A stretch of DNA of 35,412 nucleotides, taken from positions 1-35,412 of the forward strand of contig NZ_BBMY01000037.1 of assembly GCF_000759775.1 (NCBI RefSeq), read 5' to 3'. Both the position numbers and the translations under genes were made by a program. Below the pieces are notes generated by a model. That model worked only from the letters and a program-made list of their open reading frames with translations. It made no database searches and was not told the DNA's origin. Position 1 is the first letter of the stretch; the number at the start of each line of letters is the position of its first letter. Below, in pieces: positions 7,063-16,691 of the stretch. This stretch comes from Escherichia albertii NBRC 107761 = DSM 17582 (lineage in GTDB: Bacteria > Pseudomonadota > Gammaproteobacteria > Enterobacterales > Enterobacteriaceae).

Positions 7063-7141
7063 TTAATTATTCATCTTCAAGATAGGTATAACCGTACAAA
7101 CCTGCCTCGAACTCTTCCAGGAACTGTTGTTGCAGTTCAGC
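7063..7141 (-). repeat. speA 3' end, parent copy of the duplicated segment
   Basis: This is the intact end of speA. It is repeated at 292-372 with one substitution and a 2-base insertion. The two copies lie in the same orientation 6.7 kb apart. Confidence 0.9.
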
Positions 7142-9043
7142 ATCAAGATCGGTTTTCTTCACCTGATCGCGGAACTGGGTTAACAGCGTTTTCGGATCGA
7201 GCTGAACATATTGCAGCATGTCCGCCACGGTATCGCCTTCATCAGACAGTTCCACTTCTACGCTGCCATCCGGGAAGACGAATACGTCAACCGCTTCGGT
7301 ATCACCGAACAGGTTGTGCATGTTGCCGAGGATCTCCTGATAGGCACCGACCATAAAGAAACCAAGCATCGGCGGATTCTCCGGGTCGTACTCCGGCATC
7401 GGCATTGTCGTGGCGATACCATCGCCATCAATATAGTGATCGATAGCGCCGTCAGAGTCACAGGTGATATCCAACAGAACCGCGCGGCGTTCCGGGACTT
7501 GATTCAGCCCTTCCAGCGGCAGAACCGGGAACAACTGGTCGATCCCCCACGCATCCGGCATCGACTGGAACAATGAAAAGTTGACGTACATTTTGTCCGC
7601 CATACGTTCCTGCAATTCGTCGATAATCGGGCGATGGGCGCGATTTTGCGGGTCCAGTTGTTTCTGCACTTCATGGCACATACTCAAATAGAGCTGTTCC
7701 GCCCATGCGCGTTCTTGCAGGTTATAAGTGCCTGAAGAATAGCCAATATGAATATCGTGCAGATCCATCTGGCTGTCATGCAGCCACTCGCGCAGTGAAC
7801 GGCGAGTTCCCGGCTCGTGCATCTCCAGCCAGGTTTCCCACATGCTTTGCAGCGCGCGCGGCGCCTCTTCTGCGGGCGCGGTTGGGACCGTGTATTCGTT
7901 ACGTTCCACACCGATGATATTCGATACCAGCACGGTATGGTGCGCAGTCACCGCACGGCCCGATTCGGTGATCACCGTCGGATGCGGCAGGCCATTTTCT
8001 TCACAGGCATCGCCAATCGCCCAGATAATGTTGTTGGCGTATTCATTGAGGCCGTAGTTCACCGAACAATCGGACTGCGAACGAGTACCTTCATAATCCA
8101 CACCCAGACCGCCGCCAACATCAAAACACTGAATGTTGACACCCAGTTTGTGCAACTCAACATAGAAGCGTGCAGATTCACGAACGCCAGTGGCGATATC
8201 GCGAATATTCGCCATCTGTGAACCGAGGTGGAAGTGCAGCAGTTGCAGGCTGTCGAGGCGCCCGGCTTCACGCAACGTTTCAACCAGTTGCAGAACCTGC
8301 GTCGCCGCCAGACCGAATTTCGACTTCTCGCCGCCGGAAGACTGCCATTTGCCAGAACCTTGCGAGGCCAGACGGGCACGCACGCCCAGACGAGGAACGA
8401 CGTTCAGGCGTTCTGCTTCATCCAGCACAATGGCGATTTCCGACATTTTCTCGATGACCAGATAGACCTTATGGCCCATCTTCTCGCCAATCAGCGCCAG
8501 ACGGATATATTCACGATCTTTATAACCGTTACAGACGATGACGCTGCGAGTCATTCCTGCATGCGCCAGAACCGCCATCAACTCGGCTTTCGACCCGGCT
8601 TCCAGCCCCAGCGGTTCGCCAGAGTGAATCAGCGACTCAATCACACGGCGATGCTGGTTAACTTTGATCGGATAAACGAGGAAATAGTCGCCGTTGTAAC
8701 CGTAGGATTCACGCGCGCGTTTGAACGCAGCGTTAATAGAACGCAAGCGGTGTTGCAAGATCTGCGGGAAGCAGAACAGTGCAGGCAGACGCTGGCCCTG
8801 CGCTTCGCGAGTTTTCACCAACTGCGCGAGATCGACGCGAGCTTCCGGGACGTCCGGGTCCGGGCAGACACTGATGTGGCCCAGCTCATTCACGTCGTAG
8901 TAGTTATTGCCCCACCAGGCAATATTGTAAGTACGCAGCATCTTGCTGGCTTCCTGCGAGCTCATTGCAACCTCCTGCATGGAGCGTAGTACACCATGTT
9001 CGCCCGCTGACGAAGGCAAACTCATAGACATGTCGTCAGACAT
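7067..9043 (-). CDS. speA: Biosynthetic arginine decarboxylase
   Basis: A PLP enzyme that makes agmatine and CO2 from arginine, the first step of the agmatine route to putrescine. The 658-residue length equals E. coli SpeA when the start is [10 protein letters not shown], which has TGAGG 7 bases upstream; a start four codons earlier is less likely. Lys127 in YPIKVNQH is the PLP lysine of this fold III barrel. [13 protein letters not shown] and [12 protein letters not shown] are phosphate/substrate motifs. In E. coli the protein is partly processed and found in the envelope fraction. It follows yqgB by 8 bases. Its normal partner speB is only a fragment in this window, so agmatine has no visible local hydrolase. 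The last 25 codons are duplicated at 292-372. Confidence 0.98.
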   Translation of the reverse strand: MSDDMSMSLPSSAGEHGVLRSMQEVAMSSQEASKMLRTYNIAWWGNNYYDVNELGHISVCPDPDVPEARVDLAQLVKTREAQGQRLPALFCFPQILQHRLRSINAAFKRARESYGYNGDYFLVYPIKVNQHRRVIESLIHSGEPLGLEAGSKAELMAVLAHAGMTRSVIVCNGYKDREYIRLALIGEKMGHKVYLVIEKMSEIAIVLDEAERLNVVPRLGVRARLASQGSGKWQSSGGEKSKFGLAATQVLQLVETLREAGRLDSLQLLHFHLGSQMANIRDIATGVRESARFYVELHKLGVNIQCFDVGGGLGVDYEGTRSQSDCSVNYGLNEYANNIIWAIGDACEENGLPHPTVITESGRAVTAHHTVLVSNIIGVERNEYTVPTAPAEEAPRALQSMWETWLEMHEPGTRRSLREWLHDSQMDLHDIHIGYSSGTYNLQERAWAEQLYLSMCHEVQKQLDPQNRAHRPIIDELQERMADKMYVNFSLFQSMPDAWGIDQLFPVLPLEGLNQVPERRAVLLDITCDSDGAIDHYIDGDGIATTMPMPEYDPENPPMLGFFMVGAYQEILGNMHNLFGDTEAVDVFVFPDGSVEVELSDEGDTVADMLQYVQLDPKTLLTQFRDQVKKTDLDAELQQQFLEEFEAGLYGYTYLEDE

Positions 9044-9051
9044 AGCGAACC

Positions 9052-9183
9052 TCAAATTATTTTATTAAGTGTAAAACAGTTAACCACTATCGCAGCCTCA
9101 AACTGCGATAACAACCCATAAGCACACGGATTTTCCAGCAGCGTATGCTGACGCTCCGACTGAGCAATCGGTTTCTTTTTCAT
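9052..9183 (-). CDS. yqgB: Small protein YqgB
   Basis: A 43-residue peptide, [20 protein letters not shown]..., ending [11 protein letters not shown]. It matches the E. coli YqgB length and nearly the whole sequence as I remember it. It has a basic start and a mildly hydrophobic second half. It ends 8 bases before the speA start, so it works as a leader reading frame in the speA transcript and could couple to speA translation. YqgB is associated with acid stress in E. coli; its mechanism is not known to me. An in-frame upstream extension of 23 codons exists but is not favoured. Confidence 0.8.
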   Translation of the reverse strand: MKKKPIAQSERQHTLLENPCAYGLLSQFEAAIVVNCFTLNKII

Positions 9184-9318
9184 AACATTATTAAGCACAT
9201 AACCGAACGTAACTGTGACAGTCCGGCGAAACCACGAGAAAACTCTTGTCATAACAAGAGCGCCCTTGTTCAGTCCTCAATAACTGTTGCCAGCTCTTGA
9301 ATCCTGAGAAGCGCCGAG

Positions 9319-9534
9319 ATGGGTATAACATCGGCAGGTATGCAAAGCAGAGATGCAGAGTGCGGGGAACGAATCTACACCAGAACGGTGCGACAGATTA
9401 AGCAGCAGACAACGATTCATTATTTCGTATCACCTCCACGGCCGCCTGCAAAGACGAACCAACAAGCTAAAACACTGATTTCAACCCGGCTGGAAGTGGC
9501 AACACGAAAGAAACGCCGTGTGCTTTTTATTTAA
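9319..9534 (+). CDS. yqgC: Hypothetical protein YqgC
   Basis: A 71-codon frame whose length and place match a gene annotated as yqgC in E. coli K-12. The product is basic and Arg/Lys/Thr-rich with no domain, signal or membrane segment. It lies in the speA-metK intergenic region, antisense to the long speA/yqgB leader, and overlaps the end of yqgD by 4 bases. Coding is doubtful; conservation could reflect the regulatory DNA around it. Apart from this frame, 9184-9530 shows only the speA/yqgB upstream region. Confidence 0.35.
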   Translation: MGITSAGMQSRDAECGERIYTRTVRQIKQQTTIHYFVSPPRPPAKTNQQAKTLISTRLEVATRKKRRVLFI

Positions 9535-9797
9535 GCCGCGCGTCGCGTTTTATACCCCACAATGGCAGAAAAATGCAAAAGATAAATGCGCAGAATGCCA
9601 GCATTGTCAGGAAAAATTTCCAGCCACGTTTTTAGCAGAATGAGACATGTTTCAAAAAAAAGTGGCAATCGGGTGAAGAATTGACCTAAAATAGCCATCC
9701 AGATGTTAATCCGTCCATACTGATTAACACTCAGACTGCCAGTGTTTTTAACCTGCAGAGTCGTGGTAGGATCCGCTACCACAGAAATTCCACACAA
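9531..9797 (-). CDS. yqgD: Small putative membrane protein YqgD
   Basis: An 88-codon frame resembling E. coli YqgD (about 83 residues as annotated, so the true start may be a few codons inside). The middle, [12 protein letters not shown]...[13 protein letters not shown], is a plausible single membrane span. It runs antisense across the metK promoter and its MetJ boxes, so its codons and the metK control region share the same bases. No clear ribosome site is visible. It is unclear whether it is a real protein. Confidence 0.4.
   Translation of the reverse strand: MCGISVVADPTTTLQVKNTGSLSVNQYGRINIWMAILGQFFTRLPLFFETCLILLKTWLEIFPDNAGILRIYLLHFSAIVGYKTRRAA
9681..9740 (+). promoter_or_regulatory. metK promoter with MetJ operator array
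   Basis: TTGACC (9681-9686) is a good -35, with GTTAAT/TGTTAA about 17-18 bases on as the -10. From 9701 to 9740 run five adjacent 8-base units resembling the MetJ box AGACGTCT: AGATGTTA, ATCCGTCC, ATACTGAT, TAACACTC and AGACTGCC. MetJ with S-adenosylmethionine represses metK in E. coli, so product feedback is expected. Confidence 0.75.
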
Positions 9798-9837
9798 CAG
9801 TTTGAGCTAACTAAATTCTCTTTAGGTGATATTAAAT

Positions 9838-10992
9838 ATGGCAAAACACCTTTTTACGTCCGAGTCCGTTTCTGAAGGGCATCCTGACAAAATTGCTGAC
9901 CAAATCTCTGATGCCGTTTTAGACGCGATCCTCGAACAGGATCCGAAAGCACGCGTTGCTTGCGAAACCTACGTAAAAACCGGCATGGTTTTAGTTGGCG
10001 GTGAAATCACCACCAGCGCCTGGGTAGACATCGAAGAGATCACCCGTAATACCGTTCGTGAGATTGGCTATGTGCATTCCGACATGGGCTTTGACGCTAA
10101 CTCCTGTGCGGTTCTGAGCGCCATCGGTAAACAGTCCCCGGATATCAACCAGGGTGTTGACCGTGCCGATCCGCTGGAACAGGGCGCGGGCGACCAGGGT
10201 CTGATGTTTGGCTACGCGACCAATGAAACCGACGTGCTGATGCCAGCACCAATCACCTATGCGCACCGTCTGGTACAACGTCAGGCTGAAGTGCGTAAAA
10301 ACGGCACTCTGCCATGGCTGCGCCCGGACGCGAAAAGCCAGGTTACTTTCCAGTATGATGACGGCAAAATCGTCGGCATCGATGCGGTGGTGCTTTCCAC
10401 TCAGCACTCTGAAGAAATCGACCAGAAATGCCTGCAAGAAGCGGTTATGGAAGAGATCATCAAACCGATTCTGCCGTCTGAATGGCTGACTTCTGCAACC
10501 AAATTCTTCATCAACCCGACCGGACGTTTCGTGATCGGCGGCCCGATGGGCGACTGCGGTCTGACCGGACGTAAAATTATCGTAGATACCTACGGCGGCA
10601 TGGCGCGTCACGGTGGCGGTGCGTTCTCCGGTAAAGATCCATCAAAAGTGGACCGCTCTGCAGCGTACGCCGCACGCTATGTAGCGAAAAACATCGTTGC
10701 CGCTGGCCTGGCTGACCGTTGTGAAATCCAGGTTTCCTACGCAATCGGCGTGGCTGAACCGACCTCCATCATGGTGGAAACTTTCGGTACCGAGAAAGTG
10801 CCTTCAGAACAACTGACCCTGCTGGTGCGCGAGTTCTTCGACCTGCGTCCATACGGTCTGATTAAGATGCTGGATCTGCTGCACCCGATCTACAAAGAGA
10901 CCGCAGCATATGGTCACTTTGGTCGCGAACATTTCCCATGGGAAAAAACCGACAAAGCGCAGCTGCTGCGCGATGCTGCTGGACTGAAATAA
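9838..10992 (+). CDS. metK: S-adenosylmethionine synthetase
   Basis: Makes S-adenosylmethionine from methionine and ATP in the cytoplasm; the enzyme is a tetramer needing magnesium and potassium. The 384-residue length equals E. coli MetK with the start [10 protein letters not shown]. An ATG four codons upstream is not used in the family. Signature motifs are [16 protein letters not shown] at the N-terminus, [12 protein letters not shown] (methionine/ATP loop) and [19 protein letters not shown] (P-loop-like phosphate site). It is a single gene between the MetJ boxes and a strong terminator. SAM also feeds spermidine synthesis, linking it to the speA/speC genes here. Confidence 0.98.
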   Translation: MAKHLFTSESVSEGHPDKIADQISDAVLDAILEQDPKARVACETYVKTGMVLVGGEITTSAWVDIEEITRNTVREIGYVHSDMGFDANSCAVLSAIGKQSPDINQGVDRADPLEQGAGDQGLMFGYATNETDVLMPAPITYAHRLVQRQAEVRKNGTLPWLRPDAKSQVTFQYDDGKIVGIDAVVLSTQHSEEIDQKCLQEAVMEEIIKPILPSEWLTSATKFFINPTGRFVIGGPMGDCGLTGRKIIVDTYGGMARHGGGAFSGKDPSKVDRSAAYAARYVAKNIVAAGLADRCEIQVSYAIGVAEPTSIMVETFGTEKVPSEQLTLLVREFFDLRPYGLIKMLDLLHPIYKETAAYGHFGREHFPWEKTDKAQLLRDAAGLK

Positions 10993-11013
10993 TCCTCCAG
11001 CGCCTTCGTCTTC

Positions 11014-11043
11014 AAGGCCAGCCTCGTGCTGGCCTTTTCTTTT
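11014..11043 (+). terminator. metK terminator
   Basis: A 9-bp stem (AAGGCCAGC with GCTGGCCTT), 5-base loop and TTTTCTTTT tail lie about 20 bases after the metK stop: a standard Rho-independent terminator. Confidence 0.9.
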
Positions 11044-11052
11044 CCAGTGAAA

Positions 11053-11130
11053 TGCCTGATGCGCTACGCCTATCAGGCCTACAACTATCGCAATAGAAAG
11101 GTGGATAAGGCATTCACGCTGCATCCGGCA
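11053..11130. repeat. REP/BIME pair downstream of metK
   Basis: Two oppositely oriented REP-like elements: TGCCTGATGCGCTACGCC...ATCAGGCCTAC (11053-11082) and GTGGATAAGGCATTC...GCATCCGGCA (11101-11130). They are typical of intergenic enterobacterial BIMEs that fold in mRNA and can bind gyrase or IHF. Confidence 0.75.
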
Positions 11131-11195
11131 AAAGCCGTCCGCACGATAGCAATATTTTGTTGCTGAACACGTTTACTCGTAAAGTATCACAATAA

Positions 11196-11211
11196 TTGAA
11201 ACCGATTACAC
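11196..11211. promoter_or_regulatory. Upstream GalR/GalS operator of galP
   Basis: TTGAAACCGATTACAC matches the gal operator pattern GTGNAANCGNTTNCAC in most positions. It lies 181 bases upstream of the stronger site at 11377, a spacing that could allow loop formation between bound dimers. Confidence 0.55.
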
Positions 11212-11376
11212 CAGCCTACATGCCAGATATTAATAATATTTTCATCATATTATTCAATTTCCACAGTTGTTACATTTCTTTTCAGCAAAGTCTTAACTGA
11301 AGATAACTCCGTTTAATTCGTGATGATATAAATCAATAATTTTCATACACTTAAACTATAGTTATTATGAATGTTA

Positions 11377-11392
11377 GTGTAAGCGATTACAC
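11377..11392. promoter_or_regulatory. Main GalR/GalS operator of galP
   Basis: GTGTAAGCGATTACAC is a near-perfect palindrome of the GalR/GalS consensus. It lies just upstream of the CRP site, so the isorepressors can control galP in response to galactose. Confidence 0.85.
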
Positions 11393-11395
11393 TGA

Positions 11396-11438
11396 TGTGA
11401 TTTGCTTCACATCTTTTTCCGTCATACTCACCTATCTT
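11396..11438 (+). promoter_or_regulatory. galP promoter with CRP site
   Basis: TGTGATTTGCTTCACA (11396-11411) is a strong CRP site. A -10 TATCTT (11433-11438) puts the start near 11445, so CRP would be centred near -41.5, a class II arrangement. No good -35 is needed or seen. Confidence 0.75.
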
Positions 11439-11474
11439 AATTCACAATAAAAAATAACCACATTGGAGGGCATC

Positions 11475-12869
11475 ATGCCTGACGCTAAAAAACAAGGGCG
11501 GTCAAACAAGGCAATGACGTTTTTCGTCTGCTTCCTTGCCGCTTTGGCGGGATTACTCTTTGGTCTGGATATCGGCGTAATTGCTGGCGCACTGCCGTTC
11601 ATTGCTGATGAATTCCAGATTACCTCGCACACACAAGAATGGGTCGTAAGCTCCATGATGTTTGGTGCGGCAGTCGGAGCTGTGGGCAGCGGCTGGCTCT
11701 CCTTTAAACTCGGGCGCAAAAAGAGCCTGATGATCGGCGCAATCCTGTTTGTTGCCGGGTCGTTGTTCTCTGCTGCCGCGCCAAATGTTGAAGTGCTGAT
11801 CCTTTCCCGTGTTTTATTAGGTCTGGCAGTAGGTGTTGCCTCTTATACCGCACCGCTGTATCTCTCTGAAATTGCACCAGAGAAAATTCGCGGCAGTATG
11901 ATCTCGATGTATCAATTGATGATTACCATCGGCATCCTCGGTGCTTATCTTTCTGATACCGCCTTCAGCTACACTGGCGCATGGCGCTGGATGCTGGGCG
12001 TGATTATCATCCCGGCGATACTGCTGCTGATTGGTGTCTTCTTCCTGCCAGACAGTCCACGTTGGTTTGCCGCAAAACGCCGCTTTATCGATGCCGAGCG
12101 CGTGCTAATGCGTTTGCGTGATACCAGTGCAGAAGCCAAACGCGAGCTGGATGAAATCCGCGAAAGTTTGCAGGTTAAACAGAGTGGTTGGGCGCTGTTT
12201 AAAGAGAACAGCAATTTCCGCCGTGCAGTATTCCTGGGTGTACTGTTGCAGGTAATGCAGCAATTCACCGGGATGAACGTCATCATGTATTACGCGCCGA
12301 AAATCTTCGAACTGGCAGGTTATACCAACACCACAGAGCAAATGTGGGGGACAGTGATCGTCGGCCTGACCAACGTACTCGCCACCTTTATCGCTATCGG
12401 CCTTGTTGACCGCTGGGGACGTAAACCAACGCTAACGCTGGGCTTCCTGGTGATGGCTGTTGGCATGGGCGTGCTGGGCACAATGATGCACATCGGTATT
12501 CACTCGCCGTCGGCGCAGTATTTCGCCATCGCCATGCTGCTGATGTTTATTGTCGGTTTTGCCATGAGTGCCGGTCCGCTGATTTGGGTATTGTGCTCCG
12601 AAATTCAACCACTGAAAGGCCGCGATTTTGGTATCACTTGCTCCACCGCCACCAACTGGATTGCCAACATGATTGTCGGTGCAACCTTCCTGACTATGCT
12701 CAATACGCTGGGCAACGCCAACACCTTCTGGGTTTACGCGGGTCTGAATGTGTTGTTTATCCTGCTGACGCTGTGGCTGGTGCCGGAAACCAAACACGTT
12801 TCGCTGGAACACATTGAGCGTAATCTGATGAAAGGTCGTAAACTGCGCGAAATCGGCGCTCGCGATTAA
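11475..12869 (+). CDS. galP: Galactose/proton symporter
   Basis: Imports galactose (and glucose) with a proton through the inner membrane. The 464-residue length equals E. coli GalP with the start [10 protein letters not shown], set by GGAGG about 6 bases before the ATG. It is a sugar-porter member of the major facilitator superfamily with 12 membrane segments. Family motifs are GRKKSL after segment 2, [13 protein letters not shown] at the end of the first half, [16 protein letters not shown] (sugar site, segment 7), DRWGRKP and the closing [13 protein letters not shown]. GalR/GalS operators and a CRP site precede it. It is transcribed alone. Confidence 0.97.
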   Translation: MPDAKKQGRSNKAMTFFVCFLAALAGLLFGLDIGVIAGALPFIADEFQITSHTQEWVVSSMMFGAAVGAVGSGWLSFKLGRKKSLMIGAILFVAGSLFSAAAPNVEVLILSRVLLGLAVGVASYTAPLYLSEIAPEKIRGSMISMYQLMITIGILGAYLSDTAFSYTGAWRWMLGVIIIPAILLLIGVFFLPDSPRWFAAKRRFIDAERVLMRLRDTSAEAKRELDEIRESLQVKQSGWALFKENSNFRRAVFLGVLLQVMQQFTGMNVIMYYAPKIFELAGYTNTTEQMWGTVIVGLTNVLATFIAIGLVDRWGRKPTLTLGFLVMAVGMGVLGTMMHIGIHSPSAQYFAIAMLLMFIVGFAMSAGPLIWVLCSEIQPLKGRDFGITCSTATNWIANMIVGATFLTMLNTLGNANTFWVYAGLNVLFILLTLWLVPETKHVSLEHIERNLMKGRKLREIGARD

Positions 12870-12877
12870 TCACGTCA

Positions 12878-12903
12878 GGCTTCCTCCCGTCGGGGAGGAA
12901 GCC
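12878..12903 (+). terminator. Hairpin after galP
   Basis: An 11-bp stem (GGCTTCCTCCC with GGGAGGAAGCC) and 4-base loop start 9 bases after the galP stop. The tail is GCCTCTTGCAG rather than a U-run, so termination may be partial or Rho-assisted. Confidence 0.6.
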
Positions 12904-12945
12904 GCCTCTTGCAGTCCTCTTTTCTTCGCTCTATCCTCTGCCGCT

Positions 12946-13443
12946 ATGAAAACTCCCCGTCTCCCTATCGCTATCCAACAGGCTGTTATGCGTCGCCTGC
13001 GGGAAAAACTCGCCCAGGCCAACCTGAAGCTGGGGCGTAGCTACCCGGAGCCAAAACTCTCTTACACCCAACGCGGAACATCAGCCGGAACGGCCTGGCT
13101 GGAGAGCTATGAAATTCGTCTCAATCCCGTTTTGCTGATGGAAAACAGCGAAGCCTTTATTGAAGAAGTGGTGCCGCATGAACTGGCGCATTTGCTGGTA
13201 TGGAAACATTTCGGGCGCGTAGCGCCGCATGGCAAAGAGTGGAAGTGGATGATGGAAAGCATACTGGGCGTTCCTGCGCGCCGTACACATCAATTTGAAC
13301 TACAATCTGTGCGCCGCAACACCTTCCCTTACCGCTGCAAATGTCAAGAGCATCAGCTCACCGTGCGTCGCCACAATCGTGTAGTACGTGGCGAGGCCGT
13401 CTATCGCTGCGTTCGCTGCGGTGAACAACTGGTTGCTAAATAA
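12946..13443 (+). CDS. sprT: SprT zinc-metalloprotease-like protein
   Basis: A 165-residue SprT-family protein, the same length as in E. coli. The gluzincin-type motif HELAH is at residues 78-82, with Glu79 as the expected catalytic residue. The C-terminal third has the zinc-ribbon cysteines CKCQ...YRCVRC. The SprT domain is shared with eukaryotic Spartan, which cleaves DNA-protein crosslinks. The bacterial role is not settled; it was linked to bolA expression. It sits between galP and endA, both on the same strand, after the galP hairpin, with 94 bases to the endA start. Confidence 0.93.
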   Translation: MKTPRLPIAIQQAVMRRLREKLAQANLKLGRSYPEPKLSYTQRGTSAGTAWLESYEIRLNPVLLMENSEAFIEEVVPHELAHLLVWKHFGRVAPHGKEWKWMMESILGVPARRTHQFELQSVRRNTFPYRCKCQEHQLTVRRHNRVVRGEAVYRCVRCGEQLVAK

Positions 13444-13537
13444 CCACCTGAACTATCAGGAACTTTCCTGATCTGGCTGATTGCATAGCAGAACAACTTT
13501 CGCTACGTTGCTGGCTCGTTTTAACACGGAGTTAGTG

Positions 13538-14245
13538 ATGTACCGTTATTTCTCTGTTGCTGCGCTGGTACTGAGCGCCGCATTTTCCGGCTCAACGTTG
13601 GCCGAAGGTATCAATAGTTTTTCTCAGGCGAAAGCCGCTGCGGTAAAAGTCCACGCCGATGCGCCGGGTACGTTTTACTGCGGATGTAAAATTAACTGGC
13701 AGGGTAAAAAAGGCGTTGTCGACCTGCAATCCTGCGGGTATCAGGTGCGCAAAAATGAAAACCGCGCCAGCCGCGTAGAGTGGGAACACGTCGTTCCCGC
13801 CTGGCAGTTCGGTCACCAACGCCAGTGCTGGCAGGACGGTGGACGTAAAAACTGCGCCAAAGATCCGGTCTATCGCAAGATGGAAAGCGATATGCATAAC
13901 CTGCAACCGTCAGTTGGCGAAGTGAACGGCGATCGCGGCAATTTTATGTACAGCCAGTGGAATGGCGGCGAAGGCCAGTACGGGCAGTGCGCCATGAAGG
14001 TGGATTTCAAAGAAAAAGTCGCAGAACCGCCAGCACGTGCGCGTGGCGCCATTGCTCGTACCTACTTCTATATGCGCGACCAGTACAATCTGACGCTTTC
14101 CCGCCAGCAGACACAACTGTTTAACGCCTGGGACAAGATGTATCCGGTCACCGACTGGGAGTGCGAACGCGACGAACGCATCGCGAAGGTACAGGGCAAT
14201 CATAATCCGTATGTGCAACGCGCTTGCCAGGCGAGAAAGAGCTAA
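13538..14245 (+). CDS. endA: DNA-specific endonuclease I, periplasmic
   Basis: Cuts double-stranded DNA in the periplasm. The 235-residue length equals E. coli EndA with the start [10 protein letters not shown] and GGAG upstream. A signal peptide ends at SGSTLA (about residue 22). The His-Me finger active site is [11 protein letters not shown] with His84, supported by the downstream [18 protein letters not shown] metal region. Cysteine pairs (CGC, QSC, RQC, NC) would form periplasmic disulfides. The signal peptide differs from K-12 at several positions as I remember it, the kind of drift expected between lineages. Confidence 0.97.
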   Translation: MYRYFSVAALVLSAAFSGSTLAEGINSFSQAKAAAVKVHADAPGTFYCGCKINWQGKKGVVDLQSCGYQVRKNENRASRVEWEHVVPAWQFGHQRQCWQDGGRKNCAKDPVYRKMESDMHNLQPSVGEVNGDRGNFMYSQWNGGEGQYGQCAMKVDFKEKVAEPPARARGAIARTYFYMRDQYNLTLSRQQTQLFNAWDKMYPVTDWECERDERIAKVQGNHNPYVQRACQARKS

Positions 14246-14279
14246 CCTACACTAGCGAAATTCTTTTTTGTTAACCCTA

Positions 14280-14303
14280 CCCCACGCGCGCAATCGCGTG
14301 GGG
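14280..14303 (+). terminator. Hairpin between endA and rsmE
   Basis: A 9-bp G+C-rich stem (CCCCACGCG with CGCGTGGGG) and 6-base loop lie 35 bases after endA. No U-tract follows. It is either a weak terminator or the 5' leader structure of rsmE, ending 22 bases before its ATG. Confidence 0.45.
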
Positions 14304-14324
14304 AGACGACGCGGATTTTTAACT

Positions 14325-15056
14325 ATGCGTATCCCTCGCATTTATCACCCTGAGCCACTCACCAGTCACTCGCATATCGCACTTTGCGAAGACGCTGCCA
14401 ACCATATTGGTCGCGTCCTGCGTATGGGGCCGGGGCAGGCATTACAGTTATTTGACGGTAGCAATCAGGTCTTTGACGCTGAAATTACCAGCGCCAGCAA
14501 AAAGAGCGTGGAAGTAAAAGTACTGGAAGGTCGACTCGACGATCATGAATCGCCGCTGCATATTCACCTCGGACAGGTAATGTCACGCGGTGAAAAAATG
14601 GAATTCACTATCCAGAAATCGATCGAACTTGGGGTAAGCCTCATTACGCCACTTTTTTCTGAGCGCTGCGGCGTTAAACTGGATAACGAACGTCTGAACA
14701 AGAAGCTCCAGCAGTGGCAGAAAATAGCAATTGCTGCTTGTGAGCAGTGTGGTCGTAACCGGGTGCCGGAAATCCGTCCAGCGATGAGTCTGGAAGCCTG
14801 GTGCGCAGAACAGGATGAAGGACTGAAACTGAATCTTCATCCGCGCGCCAGTAACAGTATCAACACGTTGCCATTACCGGTTGAACGCGTCCGCCTGCTG
14901 ATTGGCCCGGAAGGCGGTTTGTCGGCAGATGAAATTGCCATGACTGCCCGCTATCAATTTACTGATATCCTGTTGGGACCTCGCGTTTTGCGTACAGAGA
15001 CAACAGCGCTCACCGCCATTACCGCACTGCAGGTGCGATTCGGCGATTTGGGCTAA
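14325..15056 (+). CDS. rsmE: 16S rRNA m3U1498 methyltransferase
   Basis: Methylates N3 of U1498 in 16S rRNA on the assembled small subunit, using S-adenosylmethionine. The 243-residue length equals E. coli RsmE with the start [10 protein letters not shown]; a frame extending 19 codons upstream would cross the hairpin and is rejected. The N-terminal PUA-like domain ([11 protein letters not shown]) is followed by the SPOUT domain. The knot motifs are [13 protein letters not shown] and [12 protein letters not shown], where SAM binds. Its stop is 12 bases before gshB, so the two genes are likely co-transcribed. Confidence 0.96.
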   Translation: MRIPRIYHPEPLTSHSHIALCEDAANHIGRVLRMGPGQALQLFDGSNQVFDAEITSASKKSVEVKVLEGRLDDHESPLHIHLGQVMSRGEKMEFTIQKSIELGVSLITPLFSERCGVKLDNERLNKKLQQWQKIAIAACEQCGRNRVPEIRPAMSLEAWCAEQDEGLKLNLHPRASNSINTLPLPVERVRLLIGPEGGLSADEIAMTARYQFTDILLGPRVLRTETTALTAITALQVRFGDLG

Positions 15057-15068
15057 CGGAGAAGAATA

Positions 15069-16019
15069 ATGATCAAGCTCGGCATCGTGATGGACCCCAT
15101 CGCAAGCATCAACATCAAGAAAGATTCCAGTTTCGCCATGTTGCTGGAAGCACAACGCCGTGGTTACGAACTTCACTATATGGAGATGGGCGATCTGTAC
15201 CTGATCAATGGTGAAGCCCGCGCCCGTACCCGCACGCTGAACGTGAAGCAGAACTACGAAGAGTGGTTTTCATTTGTCGGTGAACAGGATCTGCCGCTGG
15301 CGGATCTCGATGTGATCCTGATGCGTAAAGATCCCCCGTTTGATACCGAGTTTATCTACGCTACTTATATTCTGGAACGCGCTGAAGAGAAAGGTACGTT
15401 GATCGTCAACAAACCGCAAAGTCTGCGTGATTGTAACGAAAAACTGTTTACCGCCTGGTTCTCTGACCTAACGCCGGAAACGCTGGTCACTCGCGATAAA
15501 GCGCAGATAAAAGCGTTCTGGGAGAAACACAGCGACATCATTCTTAAACCGCTGGACGGGATGGGCGGTGCGTCCATTTTCCGCGTGAAAGAAAGCGATC
15601 CGAACCTTGGCGTGATTGTCGAAACCCTGACCGAACACGGTACTCGTTACTGCATGGCGCAGAATTATCTACCTGCCATTAAAGATGGCGACAAACGCGT
15701 GTTGGTGGTGGATGGCGAACCCGTACCGTACTGTCTGGCACGTATTCCGCAGGGTGGCGAAACTCGTGGCAACCTGGCCGCCGGTGGTCGCGGCGAACCT
15801 CGTCCACTGACAGAAAGTGACTGGAAAATCGCCCGTCAGATTGGACCGACATTGAAAGAAAAAGGGCTGATTTTTGTTGGCCTGGATATCATCGGCGACC
15901 GCCTGACTGAGATTAACGTTACCAGCCCAACCTGTATTCGTGAGATTGAAGCCGAGTTTCCGATCTCGATCACCGGAATGTTGATGGATGCTATCGAAGC
16001 GCGTTTACAGCAGCAGTAA
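15069..16019 (+). CDS. gshB: Glutathione synthetase
   Basis: Joins gamma-glutamylcysteine and glycine with ATP, the second step of glutathione synthesis, in the cytoplasm. The 316 residues equal E. coli GshB. It has the ATP-grasp fold with the N-terminal MIKLGIVMDPI, the ATP-binding KPLDGMGGASIFRV loop, IPQGGETRGNLAAGG (flexible loop over the active site) and the metal-binding DRLTEINVTSPT. GGAG lies 7 bases before the ATG. Together with rsmE, and probably yqgE/yqgF after a hairpin, it forms a conserved cluster. Confidence 0.98.
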   Translation: MIKLGIVMDPIASINIKKDSSFAMLLEAQRRGYELHYMEMGDLYLINGEARARTRTLNVKQNYEEWFSFVGEQDLPLADLDVILMRKDPPFDTEFIYATYILERAEEKGTLIVNKPQSLRDCNEKLFTAWFSDLTPETLVTRDKAQIKAFWEKHSDIILKPLDGMGGASIFRVKESDPNLGVIVETLTEHGTRYCMAQNYLPAIKDGDKRVLVVDGEPVPYCLARIPQGGETRGNLAAGGRGEPRPLTESDWKIARQIGPTLKEKGLIFVGLDIIGDRLTEINVTSPTCIREIEAEFPISITGMLMDAIEARLQQQ

Positions 16020-16058
16020 AAACCCTTAACGAGAGGGATCTCGTTAAAACCGTGAGTG

Positions 16059-16102
16059 ACAGCGCTCTTCTTTCCCAGCATACTGAGCGCTGTTGCTTTT
16101 TT
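16059..16102 (+). terminator. Terminator-like hairpin between gshB and yqgE
   Basis: A 9-bp stem (ACAGCGCTC 16059-16067 with GAGCGCTGT 16085-16093) with a 17-base loop is followed by TGCTTTTTT, 40 bases after gshB. A smaller AACGAGA/TCTCGTT hairpin precedes it at 16028. It probably ends or attenuates gshB transcripts just before yqgE. Confidence 0.6.
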
Positions 16103-16127
16103 GAACCAGGAAACAGAACCTCTGACA

Positions 16128-16691
16128 ATGAATTTACAGCATCACTTTCTTATTGCCATGCCTGCTCTCCAGGATCCGATTTTCCGCCGTTCCGTGGTCT
16201 ACATTTGCGAACATAATGCAGATGGAGCAATGGGGATTATCATTAATAAACCGCTGGAAAATCTCAAAATTGAAGGGATTCTGGAAAAGCTAAAGATCAC
16301 GCCGGAGCCGCGTGATGAGTCAATCCGTCTGGATAAACCCGTTATGCTCGGTGGCCCGTTGGCAGAAGATCGCGGGTTTATTTTGCATACTCCACCCTCC
16401 AATTTTGCCTCCAGCATTCGCATTTCTGACAACACGATCATGACCACATCCCGTGATGTGCTGGAAACCCTCGGCACCGATAAGCAACCCACTGACGTGA
16501 TAGTGGCGCTGGGCTACGCCTCCTGGGATAAAGGCCAACTGGAGCAAGAAATTCTCGATAACGCCTGGCTAACCGCTCCGGCAGACCTGAATATTCTGTT
16601 CAAAACGCCGATTGCCGACCGCTGGCGCGATGCGGCAAAACTGATTGGTGTTGATATTCTCACCATGCCTGGTGTGGCAGGGCACGCCTGA
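16128..16691 (+). CDS. yqgE: UPF0301 protein YqgE
   Basis: A 187-residue member of the UPF0301/DUF179 family, the same length as in E. coli with the start [11 protein letters not shown] longer frame upstream would begin inside the terminator loop. Family motifs are [38 protein letters not shown] and [14 protein letters not shown]. The fold is known but no firm biochemical role. Its stop overlaps the yqgF start by one base (TGATG), so the two are translated together, a pairing kept across gammaproteobacteria. Confidence 0.95.
   Translation: MNLQHHFLIAMPALQDPIFRRSVVYICEHNADGAMGIIINKPLENLKIEGILEKLKITPEPRDESIRLDKPVMLGGPLAEDRGFILHTPPSNFASSIRISDNTIMTTSRDVLETLGTDKQPTDVIVALGYASWDKGQLEQEILDNAWLTAPADLNILFKTPIADRWRDAAKLIGVDILTMPGVAGHA

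Noticed and set aside
292..7141. Insertion-sequence or transposon borders around the sugar-acid cassette
   Set aside because: No transposase, terminal inverted repeats or short target duplication was seen; the only border repeat is the speA tail.
8228..8989. 253-codon plus-strand frame opposite speA
   Set aside because: A long antisense shadow of a conserved G+C-rich gene; arginine/glutamine-rich with no recognisable domain.
11463..11474. Four-codon longer start for galP
   Set aside because: The GGAGG ribosome site lies inside that extension; the family length fits ATG 11475.
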